A DNA stretch of 19,498 nt from JBOGWY01 sp050694015. Its GTDB lineage: Bacteria > Actinomycetota > CADDZG01 > WHSQ01. A program made the translations under genes and the position numbers. Under the pieces are notes generated by a model. It did not search any database and had not been told where the DNA came from. It was given only the letters and a program-made list of their open reading frames with translations. The stretch is taken from NCBI GenBank assembly GCA_050694015.1, contig JBOGWY010000224.1, positions 1-19,498 of the forward strand, read 5' to 3'. The first letter of the stretch is position 1. The number at the start of each line of letters is the position of its first letter. Positions 1 through 7,865 of this stretch are shown piece after piece.

Positions 1-331
1 GGATCGAGATCGGCGACGACGGCAGACCGAAGACCGACCCTTCGGGCAGAGGCACCAGCCGGCCCCCATGCCACAGCCACGCGCCGAAGTCGGCCGGTTC
101 AACCAGTTGATCGCCGAGCCCCAGGTCGCGGCACAGCGCGAGAGGGGTCTCATCACGCGGCAGGAACGAATCGGGCCCGTCCTCGACCATGACGTCATCG
201 AGCGTCGCGGTTCGGATCTTCCCGCCCCACGACGTCGAGGCTTCGAGGACGACGACGTCGGCGCGCTCGCGCATCTCGTAGGCGGCGACGAGGCCGGTGA
301 TCCCTCCGCCGACGACGGCGACCGCAGGCAT
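1..331 (-). CDS. hemY: Coproporphyrinogen III/protoporphyrinogen oxidase, N-terminal part (runs off the window)
   Basis: FAD-dependent oxidase of late heme synthesis; in actinobacteria this family (HemY/CgoX) oxidises coproporphyrinogen III to coproporphyrin III. Only the first 110 residues lie in the window. The ATG is at 331-329 on the minus strand, 5 bp after the ferrochelatase stop. The protein opens with a dinucleotide-binding strand and glycine loop, VVGGGITGL (residues 6-14), followed by an acidic strand end and glycine pair (VVLEAS..WGGKIRT, about 27-41) that bind FAD in this family. PDSFLPRD (about 53-60) also fits the family. It is the last visible gene of the treT-hemE-hemH-hemY run. 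The pathway assignment (coproporphyrin-dependent rather than classical) is inferred from phylum and neighbours. The family assignment is secure; the C-terminal part was not seen. Confidence 0.88.
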   Translation of the reverse strand, partial: MPAVAVVGGGITGLVAAYEMRERADVVVLEASTSWGGKIRTATLDDVMVEDGPDSFLPRDETPLALCRDLGLGDQLVEPADFGAWLWHGGRLVPLPEGSVFGLPSSPISI

Positions 332-336
332 GTCGT

Positions 337-1248
337 TCAGAGGCCGGTGTGCCGCCGAACGACATCGGCCAGTACCGAGATGAACGGCGGATCGTCGTTG
401 GGTGAGGCGGTTCGGACGAGCTCGATACCGAGCTTGTCGGCGAGTGCCTTGGCTTCGATGTCGATGTCGTAGAGCACCTCGAGGTGGTCCGCGACGAAAC
501 CGCACGGGCAGACGACGACGCCGCGTTCGCCGTGGGTGGCGAGATCCTCGACGACCTCCAGGATGTCAGGGCCCAGCCACGCCGCGTCGGTCCGCCCCGC
601 GCTCTGCCATCCGATGCGCCATCGGTCGATCGGTCCGCGCTGGGCGACCACGCTCGCCGTTTCGGCGAGCTGCTCCGGATAAGGGTCACCGGTCTTGAGG
701 ATCGATTCGGGCAGCGAATGGGCCGTGAAGACGACCGTCGACCATTCGCGCGCGCCGCCCGAGAGCCGGGCTTGCGCCGCGCGCACGCGATCGACCAGCA
801 GATCGACGTAGCCCGGCGCGAGGTGCCAGCTCTCGATCATCTCGAACTTGCCCGTCCAGCCGATCTCGTCGGCCGCAGCAGCCGTTCGCCGCGCGTAGTC
901 GCCGATGCTCATCGACGAGTAATGCGGCGCGAGCACGAGGCCGACCGCATGCTCCACACCGTCGTCGGCCATCTGCTTGACCGCATCGCGGATGAAGGGG
1001 GCCGCGTGCTTCTGCCCGATGTAGACGGGGATCCCGTTGAGGTTCTGTTCCAGGGCGCGTGCCTGAGCTTCGGTGATGTCAAGTAACGGCGACCGGCCAC
1101 CGATCGCGCGATACCGCTCCGTCAGCTCGCTGAGGGCTTCGGGTGATGGTGGACGGCCGTGGCGGATGTCTGTGTAGTACGCCTCCACGTCGTCCAGATT
1201 TCGCGGCGTGCCGTACGCCATCAGCAGAACGCCCGTCGTCTCGTTCAT
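337..1248 (-). CDS. hemH: Ferrochelatase (coproporphyrin III ferrochelatase, CpfC type)
   Basis: Inserts ferrous iron into the porphyrin ring (coproporphyrin III in the Gram-positive pathway). The start is ATG 1248, giving 303 residues; it overlaps the hemE stop as ATGA, and upstream in-frame sequence is only the shadow of hemE. Family landmarks are the N-terminal MAYGTP with the likely axial tyrosine (Y12), APHYSSMSIGDY (about 108-118), the catalytic histidine in TAHSLPE (H177), GWQSAGRT..WLGPD (213-228), and FVADHLEVLYD with catalytic glutamate E256. The length and the end of the protein closely resemble the short soluble Bacillus subtilis enzyme. There are only two cysteines, both in CPCGF (247 and 249), so the four-cysteine [2Fe-2S] site described for mycobacterial enzymes cannot form with the usual ligands. 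hemY follows 5 bp downstream. Confidence 0.95.
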   Translation of the reverse strand: MNETTGVLLMAYGTPRNLDDVEAYYTDIRHGRPPSPEALSELTERYRAIGGRSPLLDITEAQARALEQNLNGIPVYIGQKHAAPFIRDAVKQMADDGVEHAVGLVLAPHYSSMSIGDYARRTAAAADEIGWTGKFEMIESWHLAPGYVDLLVDRVRAAQARLSGGAREWSTVVFTAHSLPESILKTGDPYPEQLAETASVVAQRGPIDRWRIGWQSAGRTDAAWLGPDILEVVEDLATHGERGVVVCPCGFVADHLEVLYDIDIEAKALADKLGIELVRTASPNDDPPFISVLADVVRRHTGL

Positions 1249-2261
1249 CCGTCCGGCTCCCACTCGTGCACGAACTCGACGAGACGGACGAGCGTGTCGG
1301 GGTCGGTCTCGGGCAGCACACCGTGCCCGAGATTGAAGATGTGCTTCCGTCCTCCGCCACGCCTCAGGACGTCCGCGCCGCGGTCTTCCACGACCTCCCA
1401 CGGCGCGAGACAGGTCGTCGGGTCGAGGTTGCCCTGCAGTACGACGTCGTCGCCGAGCCGCGCCCGCGCGCTATCGAGCGGAACCCTCCAGTCGATGCCC
1501 ATCACCTCGGCCCCCGTGCCGACCATCAACTCCAGGAGCTGCCCGGTGTTGACGCCGAAATGGATACGTGGGACGTCGAGATCGTCGAGTCCGGTGAAGA
1601 TGCGCGCAACCGCGGGTGCGACGTTGGTCTCGTAATCCGCAGCCGAGAGATGGCCCACCCAACTGTCGAACAGCTGGATGGCCTGCGCGCCGGCTCCGAT
1701 CTGCGCGCGCAGGTACGCAACGATCGATTCGGCAAGCCGGTCCATCAGTTTGTGCCACGCAGCCGGATCCGAATACATCAGCGCCTTCGTCGTGGAGTGC
1801 GTCTTGGACGGACCGCCCTCGATCAGATACGTCGCGAGCGTGAACGGAGCCCCTCCGAAACCGATCAGTGGAACGTCGAGCTGCCGCCGCAGCTCGCGCA
1901 CCGCTTCGAGCACGAAGGGCACGCCTTCTTCCGGATCCAGCGGTCGCAGGCGGTCGATGTCGGCGACGGTCCGGATCGGGTTCTCGATCACCGGCCCGAC
2001 CCCAGTTTGGATCTCGACGTCGATGCCCATCGCCTGGAGCGGGACGACGATGTCTGAGAAGAGGATGGCGGCGTCGACACCGAGCCGTCTCACCGGCTGG
2101 AGCGTTACCTCCACGGCCAGTTCGGGCGTGCGGCAGATCGCCAGGATGTCGTGCCGTTCTCTGATCGCCCGGTACTCGGGGAGGCTGCGACCCGCCTGCC
2201 GCATGAACCACACCGGGATGCGGTCGGCCGTACCCGTACGGCACATATCGAGGAAACGCAT
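1245..2261 (-). CDS. hemE: Uroporphyrinogen decarboxylase
   Basis: Decarboxylates the four acetate side chains of uroporphyrinogen III to give coproporphyrinogen III, the substrate feeding the HemY/HemH steps encoded just downstream. It has 338 residues, about the usual length. Both family signatures are present: IPVWFMRQAGRSLPEY (15-30, with the two substrate arginines R21 and R25) and GFGGAPFTLATY in the middle. The catalytic aspartate is in ILFSDIVV (D70). NLGHGVLPETDP near the C-terminus carries the conserved histidine. Its stop overlaps the hemH start as ATGA, implying translational coupling. There is no clear Shine-Dalgarno; a -10-like TAGATT lies 6 nt before the ATG. It may be read from treT (40 bp upstream, same strand), from its own leaderless promoter, or both. 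Confidence 0.97.
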   Translation of the reverse strand: MRFLDMCRTGTADRIPVWFMRQAGRSLPEYRAIRERHDILAICRTPELAVEVTLQPVRRLGVDAAILFSDIVVPLQAMGIDVEIQTGVGPVIENPIRTVADIDRLRPLDPEEGVPFVLEAVRELRRQLDVPLIGFGGAPFTLATYLIEGGPSKTHSTTKALMYSDPAAWHKLMDRLAESIVAYLRAQIGAGAQAIQLFDSWVGHLSAADYETNVAPAVARIFTGLDDLDVPRIHFGVNTGQLLELMVGTGAEVMGIDWRVPLDSARARLGDDVVLQGNLDPTTCLAPWEVVEDRGADVLRRGGGRKHIFNLGHGVLPETDPDTLVRLVEFVHEWEPDG

Positions 2262-2273
2262 CCGTCGAATCTA
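2262..2273 (-). promoter_or_regulatory. Candidate -10 element for a leaderless hemE transcript
   Basis: On the minus strand TAGATT (2273-2268) is followed by six bases and then the hemE ATG. That is the distance at which transcription would begin at or next to the start codon. No Shine-Dalgarno is visible before hemE, which fits leaderless translation. No convincing -35 hexamer was found 16-18 bp upstream, so this is weak evidence resting on one hexamer. Confidence 0.25.
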
Positions 2274-2301
2274 CGTCGCCGTCCCGACGACGCGGCCCGG
2301 A

Positions 2302-3729
2302 TCAGCCCAACAGCTTCTCGAAGAGGTCGACGTACTGGATCAGGCTGCGAGCGCCGAGGAATTCGTCGCGCACCCGTTCCTGGGCGTTGCGCCCCATCTC
2401 GTCGGCACGTTCCTCGTCGGCGAGGATCTCGGAGACGGCCGCTCCGTAGGCCACGAGGTCACGCGGGTCGTCGACGAGCAGACCGCTCTCGCCGTGGACG
2501 ATCTGATCCTGGATGCCTCCGATCCGACTCGCGACCACCGGCCGCGCCTTCCACATCGCTTCTGCGACCGTGAGACCGAAGCCCTCGGCCAGGCTCTTCT
2601 GCACGACGACATCGGCGCGCCGCTGCAACGCGTTGACGATCGCCGCGTTCTCCTCCGCGTCCTCCATCGGAAGACACGCCAGATGGACACGGCGCTGCTC
2701 GTCGGTGCTTAGTTGTTGCCATGCGCCGAGGCATTCGTCGAGGACCTCTTTCCCTTCGGGGTCGTCCGAGACCGCTGCCACCGCCGGGCCGGCCACGATC
2801 AGGTGGACCTCGTCGGTCTGCGGTACGACGTGGTTCACGAATCCCGCGATCACGCCCAGTGGATCTTTCAACCGGTCCCACCGCGATACCTGCGAGACGA
2901 TACGCGCGGTGGAAGGTGGAGGTGGGCCCCCGTCGTAGAGCAAGGTGGGAGTGGAGACGCGGCCCTCGGTCCCGTCCCATCGCCGGAAGACCGGGGGGCC
3001 CTGGGTCGAGCCCGCGACGAGTCGCGTGGCATCGAGGATCGCACCGACGTTCTCTGGTTGCATCGCCTGGTTCTTGGGAGCGAATGCATCGATGGATGGC
3101 GGGATGATCGAGATGCGTTCCTTCCGCAGTCCCTCCCACGCGTACGCCTCGCGCGAGAAGACGTAATCGTCGGCGTCCTGGACGTACGGCATCAGGAACG
3201 CCCACGCGTTGCGCGCAAGATCGTTCGGGAAGTCGAGTCCGACGTGGCACCGCCACACCACCGCGCTCGCTTTCTGCTTGAGGCGATCGATCAGACCGGC
3301 GGGCTGCGGATCGTGAACGATGACGACATCGTTGGGGTGGATCAGCTCGAGCATCTCGGCCGCATTCTGCGCGTTGGCGTCCTCGTATACGCGTCGTTCA
3401 CCGTCCCCGAGATCACCACCGTCGCCCGGGGCGCCGTGGAGATGGTTGTGGATGCGTTTCGTGACGCGGAAGAACTCGGGGTTTCCCGAGATCACCGCCC
3501 AGCGGGCATCGATCGCGGCCCCGCGCGCGTAAGCAAGCAGGGATTGCAGCATCTCGGCGACGCCGCCCCCGCGGGCGGTCGAATTGATGTTCCACACCAC
3601 GCGGTTCTTGAAGATCTCGAGCGCACGGACCGTCGTGTCGATCAGGTGAACGAACTGCTCCGGATCGAGAACCGATTCGAAGCGATCGATGTCGAACGAG
3701 CCGATCTCGACCTGGGAGACGTAAGCCAC
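2302..3729 (-). CDS. treT: Trehalose synthase, GT4 glycosyltransferase (TreT family)
   Basis: TreT enzymes join a nucleotide-activated glucose to glucose to make trehalose, reversibly. The call rests on strong resemblance to archaeal and Rubrobacter-type TreT. Features are an N-terminal glycine loop in STARGGGVAEML (50-61), GNPEFFRVTKRIHNHLHG (82-99), HDPQPAGL (139-146), WRCHVGLD (159-166), PPSIDAFAPKN (210-220), the nucleotide-sugar site VSRWDRLKDP (281-290), and the GT4 EX7E motif in EGFGLTVAEAMW (E382 and E390). The chosen start is GTG 3729 (475 residues) because the open frame further upstream lies antisense inside glmM; only a weak GAAAG precedes it. It is divergent from glmM across 43 bp, and hemE follows 40 bp downstream. 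Donor specificity (UDP-, ADP- or GDP-glucose) cannot be read from sequence. Confidence 0.88.
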   Translation of the reverse strand: MAYVSQVEIGSFDIDRFESVLDPEQFVHLIDTTVRALEIFKNRVVWNINSTARGGGVAEMLQSLLAYARGAAIDARWAVISGNPEFFRVTKRIHNHLHGAPGDGGDLGDGERRVYEDANAQNAAEMLELIHPNDVVIVHDPQPAGLIDRLKQKASAVVWRCHVGLDFPNDLARNAWAFLMPYVQDADDYVFSREAYAWEGLRKERISIIPPSIDAFAPKNQAMQPENVGAILDATRLVAGSTQGPPVFRRWDGTEGRVSTPTLLYDGGPPPPSTARIVSQVSRWDRLKDPLGVIAGFVNHVVPQTDEVHLIVAGPAVAAVSDDPEGKEVLDECLGAWQQLSTDEQRRVHLACLPMEDAEENAAIVNALQRRADVVVQKSLAEGFGLTVAEAMWKARPVVASRIGGIQDQIVHGESGLLVDDPRDLVAYGAAVSEILADEERADEMGRNAQERVRDEFLGARSLIQYVDLFEKLLG

Positions 3730-3772
3730 ACCGCTTTCTATCGCGCCTGTAACGGTCTGGGAAGATGGACGG
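3730..3772. promoter_or_regulatory. Very short divergent intergenic region between treT and glmM
   Basis: Only 43 bp separate the treT GTG and the glmM ATG, so core promoter elements for at least one gene must lie inside the other gene's 5' coding sequence. The plus strand carries GGGAAG (3759-3764), a good Shine-Dalgarno 8 nt before glmM, which fixes ATG 3773 over the out-of-frame ATG at 3765. No confident -35/-10 pair was identified on either strand. Confidence 0.4.
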
Positions 3773-5098
3773 ATGAAGCGACTATTCGGGACCGACGGTG
3801 TGCGCGGCGTTGCGAACAAGGACCTGACGCCCGACCTGGCGCTCGCTCTGGGGCGTGCGGCCGGGACCGTCATCGGGGGCCGGGGCAGCATCGTCGTGGG
3901 CCGGGACACCCGTCTTTCGGGGCCGATGCTGGAGGGAGCGCTCGTGGGCGGCCTGTGCTCGGCGGGAGCGAACGTGCTCCTGGCGGGAATCGTTCCTACC
4001 CCCGCAGTGGCCTTCCTGACCGTGGACGAGGACGCGCGCGCCGGAGCGATGATCTCCGCATCCCACAACCCGGTCCCCGACAACGGGATCAAGTTCTTCT
4101 CGAGCGAGGGCATCAAGGTCCCCGGTGAGGTGGAGGAGGCGATCGAAGGTGCCATCGAGTCCCCGCCGACGGACCTCCCGGTGGGAGAGGGCATCGGCAC
4201 CGCCGAAGAACTGACCGGCGGCGACGACCGTTACGTGGCTCATCTGCTGTCGACGCTGGACGGGTCGCTCGACGGGCTGCGAGTGGTCCTCGATTGTGCC
4301 TTCGGCGCCGCCTACAGCATCGGGCCGCGCGCGTTCCGGGAGGCCGGCGCGGAGGTAACGGTGTTGCACGCCGAACCCGATGGGGCGCGCATCAACGTGG
4401 ACTGCGGGTCGACGTCGCTCGACAAGGTGGCGCGGGCCGTCGTCGAAGAGGGCGCCGACATCGGTATCGGGTTCGACGGGGATGCGGACCGTGCGTTGGC
4501 GGTAGACGAGCGCGGCGAGATCGTCGACGGCGATCGCATCATCGGCATGACGGCACTGCAATGGTCACGCGACGGCGCGTTGAAGGACAACCTCGTCGTG
4601 GCGACGGTGATGTCGAACCTTGGCTTCCGGCGCGCGCTGGAGGAAGCAGGGATCGAGGTCATCACCGCGCCGGTCGGTGACAAGTACGTGGCCGAGGCGA
4701 TGGCGGAACGCGGCGCGATCCTCGGCGGCGAGCAGTCGGGCCACGTGATCTTCTCGCAGCACGCGACGACCGGTGACGGCATACTCACTGGGCTGCAACT
4801 CGCCAACATCCTCTCCGCGTCCGACGAGCCGCTGTCGAAGCTCGCCCACTTCTACGAACCGTTCCCGCAGGTCCTGATCAACGTTCCGGTGAAGTCGCGC
4901 GACGAGCTCGAGACGACCGAGGAGCTGTGGGAGGCCGTCCGCGCAGCAGAAGCCACGCTCGGCGACGATGGCCGTGTGCTGCTGCGTCCCTCCGGCACCG
5001 AACCGCTCGTTCGTGTGATGGTCGAAGCGGCGGACCGCGACGTGGCCGAGCGTTCCGCCGCGTCGCTAGCTGCCGACGTCGAGAGGCTGCTGGGTTAG
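3773..5098 (+). CDS. glmM: Phosphoglucosamine mutase
   Basis: Interconverts glucosamine-6-phosphate and glucosamine-1-phosphate, the step between GlmS and GlmU on the way to UDP-GlcNAc and peptidoglycan. It has 441 residues, a typical length. All four active-site elements are present: the phosphoserine loop ISASHNP (S97), the metal-binding loop GFDGDADR (D235, D237, D239), the sugar-binding loop GGEQSGH (318-324), and the phosphate-binding loop RPSGTEP (405-411). The start FGTDGVRG is standard and has a well-placed GGGAAG. glmS, which makes its substrate, follows 930 bp downstream, separated by an oppositely oriented membrane gene and the ribozyme leader. The last 33 bp overlap the end of that convergent gene. 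Confidence 0.97.
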   Translation: MKRLFGTDGVRGVANKDLTPDLALALGRAAGTVIGGRGSIVVGRDTRLSGPMLEGALVGGLCSAGANVLLAGIVPTPAVAFLTVDEDARAGAMISASHNPVPDNGIKFFSSEGIKVPGEVEEAIEGAIESPPTDLPVGEGIGTAEELTGGDDRYVAHLLSTLDGSLDGLRVVLDCAFGAAYSIGPRAFREAGAEVTVLHAEPDGARINVDCGSTSLDKVARAVVEEGADIGIGFDGDADRALAVDERGEIVDGDRIIGMTALQWSRDGALKDNLVVATVMSNLGFRRALEEAGIEVITAPVGDKYVAEAMAERGAILGGEQSGHVIFSQHATTGDGILTGLQLANILSASDEPLSKLAHFYEPFPQVLINVPVKSRDELETTEELWEAVRAAEATLGDDGRVLLRPSGTEPLVRVMVEAADRDVAERSAASLAADVERLLG

Positions 5099-5662
5099 CT
5101 CCACCGCGGGCGCCGCCATCGCCCACGCGGATCGGTACAGAAGGACTTGCAAACCCAGGCTCCCGAGTGACTCGTAGACCGCGATGACGTCGCTGCTGCA
5201 CCCACTCTCGTTCGCGCGCTCGTAACAGCGCTGGTCGCTGCTGCTCAGGAACAGAGCCATGACGACGGCGATGCCTATGGCAACGAGTAGAGGTGTGGCC
5301 GCAGCAGTCCACGCGCGTGGCCGGGGCCGCCTTCGGTAGCGCGCGAGATAGACAGAGCTCGGGATGAGCACGAGGGGGACGGTGCCGATCAAAAGCACCG
5401 GCGAGATCGTGCTTCCGATCGTCAACAGGATGCCCAGTGTCCCCGCAGCGAGGTAGAGGGAAGGGCGATCGTGTCGAGCGAGGCGCGCCAGAACGTGCGG
5501 CATGAAGAAGATCGAGACGCCCGCAACGAAACCAAGCTGTATCTCAAGCGATGGAAACGGGGTGTTGTCGTCGATGCCAGACCAGAGCAGATAGAGGAGG
5601 ACCTCACAAACAGCGAAGATCGATGCCACGGTCAGTGATTTCCGAGCCGGGACCTCAGCCAT
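5066..5662 (-). CDS. Small multi-pass membrane protein of unknown function
   Basis: I do not recognise a family. With the start at ATG 5662 the protein has 198 residues. It shows about five or six hydrophobic segments: roughly 8-28, 39-60, 68-88, 90-108, 120-145, and a weaker one near 168-188. A basic stretch, ARYRRRPRPRAW, lies between segments four and five and suggests a cytoplasmic loop. Two cysteines (QRCYERANESGCSS) sit just after the fifth segment. An upstream in-frame extension was rejected because it is proline- and arginine-rich low-complexity shadow that would run into the ribozyme. The coding 3' end overlaps the 3' end of glmM by 33 bp tail to tail. There is no convincing Shine-Dalgarno. 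A palindrome with a -10-like core lies about 50 bp upstream. Confidence 0.6.
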   Translation of the reverse strand: MAEVPARKSLTVASIFAVCEVLLYLLWSGIDDNTPFPSLEIQLGFVAGVSIFFMPHVLARLARHDRPSLYLAAGTLGILLTIGSTISPVLLIGTVPLVLIPSSVYLARYRRRPRPRAWTAAATPLLVAIGIAVVMALFLSSSDQRCYERANESGCSSDVIAVYESLGSLGLQVLLYRSAWAMAAPAVELTQQPLDVGS

Positions 5663-5690
5663 GCCGTTTCGGGCCCGATCGGGGAAGTTC

Positions 5691-5710
5691 TTGGGCAATC
5701 GTTTTGGGCA
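5691..5710 (+). repeat. Pair of TTGGGCA direct repeats
   Basis: TTGGGCA occurs at 5691-5697 and again at 5704-5710, 13 bp apart, immediately beside the palindrome at 5709-5730. Direct repeats next to a promoter-like palindrome could be regulator half-sites. The short length and the lack of a second instance make this tentative. Confidence 0.3.
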
Positions 5711-5730
5711 TCTGCCTAATATAGCAGATG
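5709..5730. promoter_or_regulatory. Perfect inverted repeat with an AT-rich -10-like core, upstream of the membrane gene and the glmS leader
   Basis: CATCTGC (5709-5715) and GCAGATG (5724-5730) are perfect 7-bp inverted arms around an 8-bp AT-rich core. The core reads TATATT on the minus strand and TAATAT on the plus strand, both close to a -10 hexamer. A repressor bound here could cover a promoter for the membrane gene (minus) or the glmS leader (plus). No good -35 was found for either direction, so direction and function are open. As an alternative it could be an RNA hairpin in an untranslated leader. Confidence 0.4.
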
Positions 5731-5798
5731 GATGAGGCGGGCTCGGGCGATGACGCCTATCCTTAGGAGCGAGAGGAGCAGCACCTAGTACGGATCTA

Positions 5799-5968
5799 GC
5801 GCCAGGACTCATCGGGAGGAGGCGGTGAGTCGACGAGGCGGGGGATCTCGGAGGGCTCCGGAAGGTCTCGGATCCCACTCGGCGGGTGACCCCCGGCCGG
5901 CCACGGTCGTGACGGTGCCGACAAACCCCGGGAGCGATCCCGGGTCACAAACCGGCGTCGGAGTGGCC
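5799..5968 (+). ncRNA. glmS ribozyme: glmS ribozyme (glucosamine-6-phosphate-activated self-cleaving riboswitch)
   Basis: It lies in the leader of glmS. The conserved 5' core is AGCGCC, with predicted cleavage between A5798 and G5799. P1 is nine pairs, 5806-5814 with 5823-5831. It is followed by the hallmark GUCGACGAGG, then P2 (CGGGGG 5839-5844 with CCCCCG 5890-5895), enclosing the hallmark UCGGCGGGUG (5879-5888), whose GGCG can pair with the CGCC just after the cleavage site. Downstream, GGCCAC 5899-5904 pairs with GUGGCC 5963-5968, and CGGUGCCG 5913-5920 with CGGCGUCG 5953-5960. P4 is seven pairs (5927-5933 with 5938-5944) closed by a GCGA tetraloop and flanked by the conserved ACAAAC-type strands. 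In known members GlcN6P is the cofactor for cleavage, which leads to mRNA decay and less GlmS. The P2 internal region is larger than in Bacillus. The assignment was made by reading, not by a covariance model. Confidence 0.93.
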
Positions 5969-6022
5969 CTCTCTTCATAACCAAGTTACGCGCGCTCTAT
6001 AGCGCGCTCATATGAGAGGGGG
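5967..6022 (+). promoter_or_regulatory. Hairpin between the ribozyme and glmS that covers the glmS ribosome binding site
   Basis: CCCUCUC (5967-5973) is exactly complementary to GAGAGGG (6014-6020), which is the glmS Shine-Dalgarno. Nested inside is a strong hairpin, GCGCGCU (5990-5996) with AGCGCGC (6001-6007) and a CUAU loop. The outer strand shares 5967-5968 with the last two pairs of the ribozyme's GGCCAC/GUGGCC stem, so full pairing of the two structures is mutually exclusive there. This suggests, without proving, a second layer of translational control. There is no U-run, so it is not an intrinsic terminator. Confidence 0.45.
6014..6022 (+). promoter_or_regulatory. Shine-Dalgarno that fixes the glmS start
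   Basis: GAGAGGGGG precedes two in-frame ATGs, at 6023 and 6029. The GAGG core (6016-6019) is 9 nt from ATG 6029 but only 3 nt from ATG 6023. Spacing and the need to expose the catalytic cysteine both select 6029. Confidence 0.75.
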
Positions 6023-6028
6023 ATGCCT

Positions 6029-7864
<1,836 letters not shown>

Positions 7865-7865
7865 C

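Noticed and set aside
2713..4128. 471-codon plus-strand frame across treT and into glmM
   Set aside because: Antisense to treT and out of frame with glmM; composition is typical of a high-GC shadow, and both real genes have full catalytic motif sets.
5663..5878. N-terminal extension of the membrane protein to the ATG at 5878
   Set aside because: It would run through the ribozyme and the palindrome, and the extra residues are proline/arginine-rich without structure.
5927..5944. CCCGGG...CCCGGG hairpin read as an intrinsic terminator before glmS
   Set aside because: There is no U-run, and the stem with its GCGA loop fits P4 of the glmS ribozyme.
5990..6007. GCGCGCT-CTAT-AGCGCGC hairpin as a terminator or attenuator
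   Set aside because: It is not followed by a U-run and sits directly before the Shine-Dalgarno; a role in ribosome access is more likely than termination.
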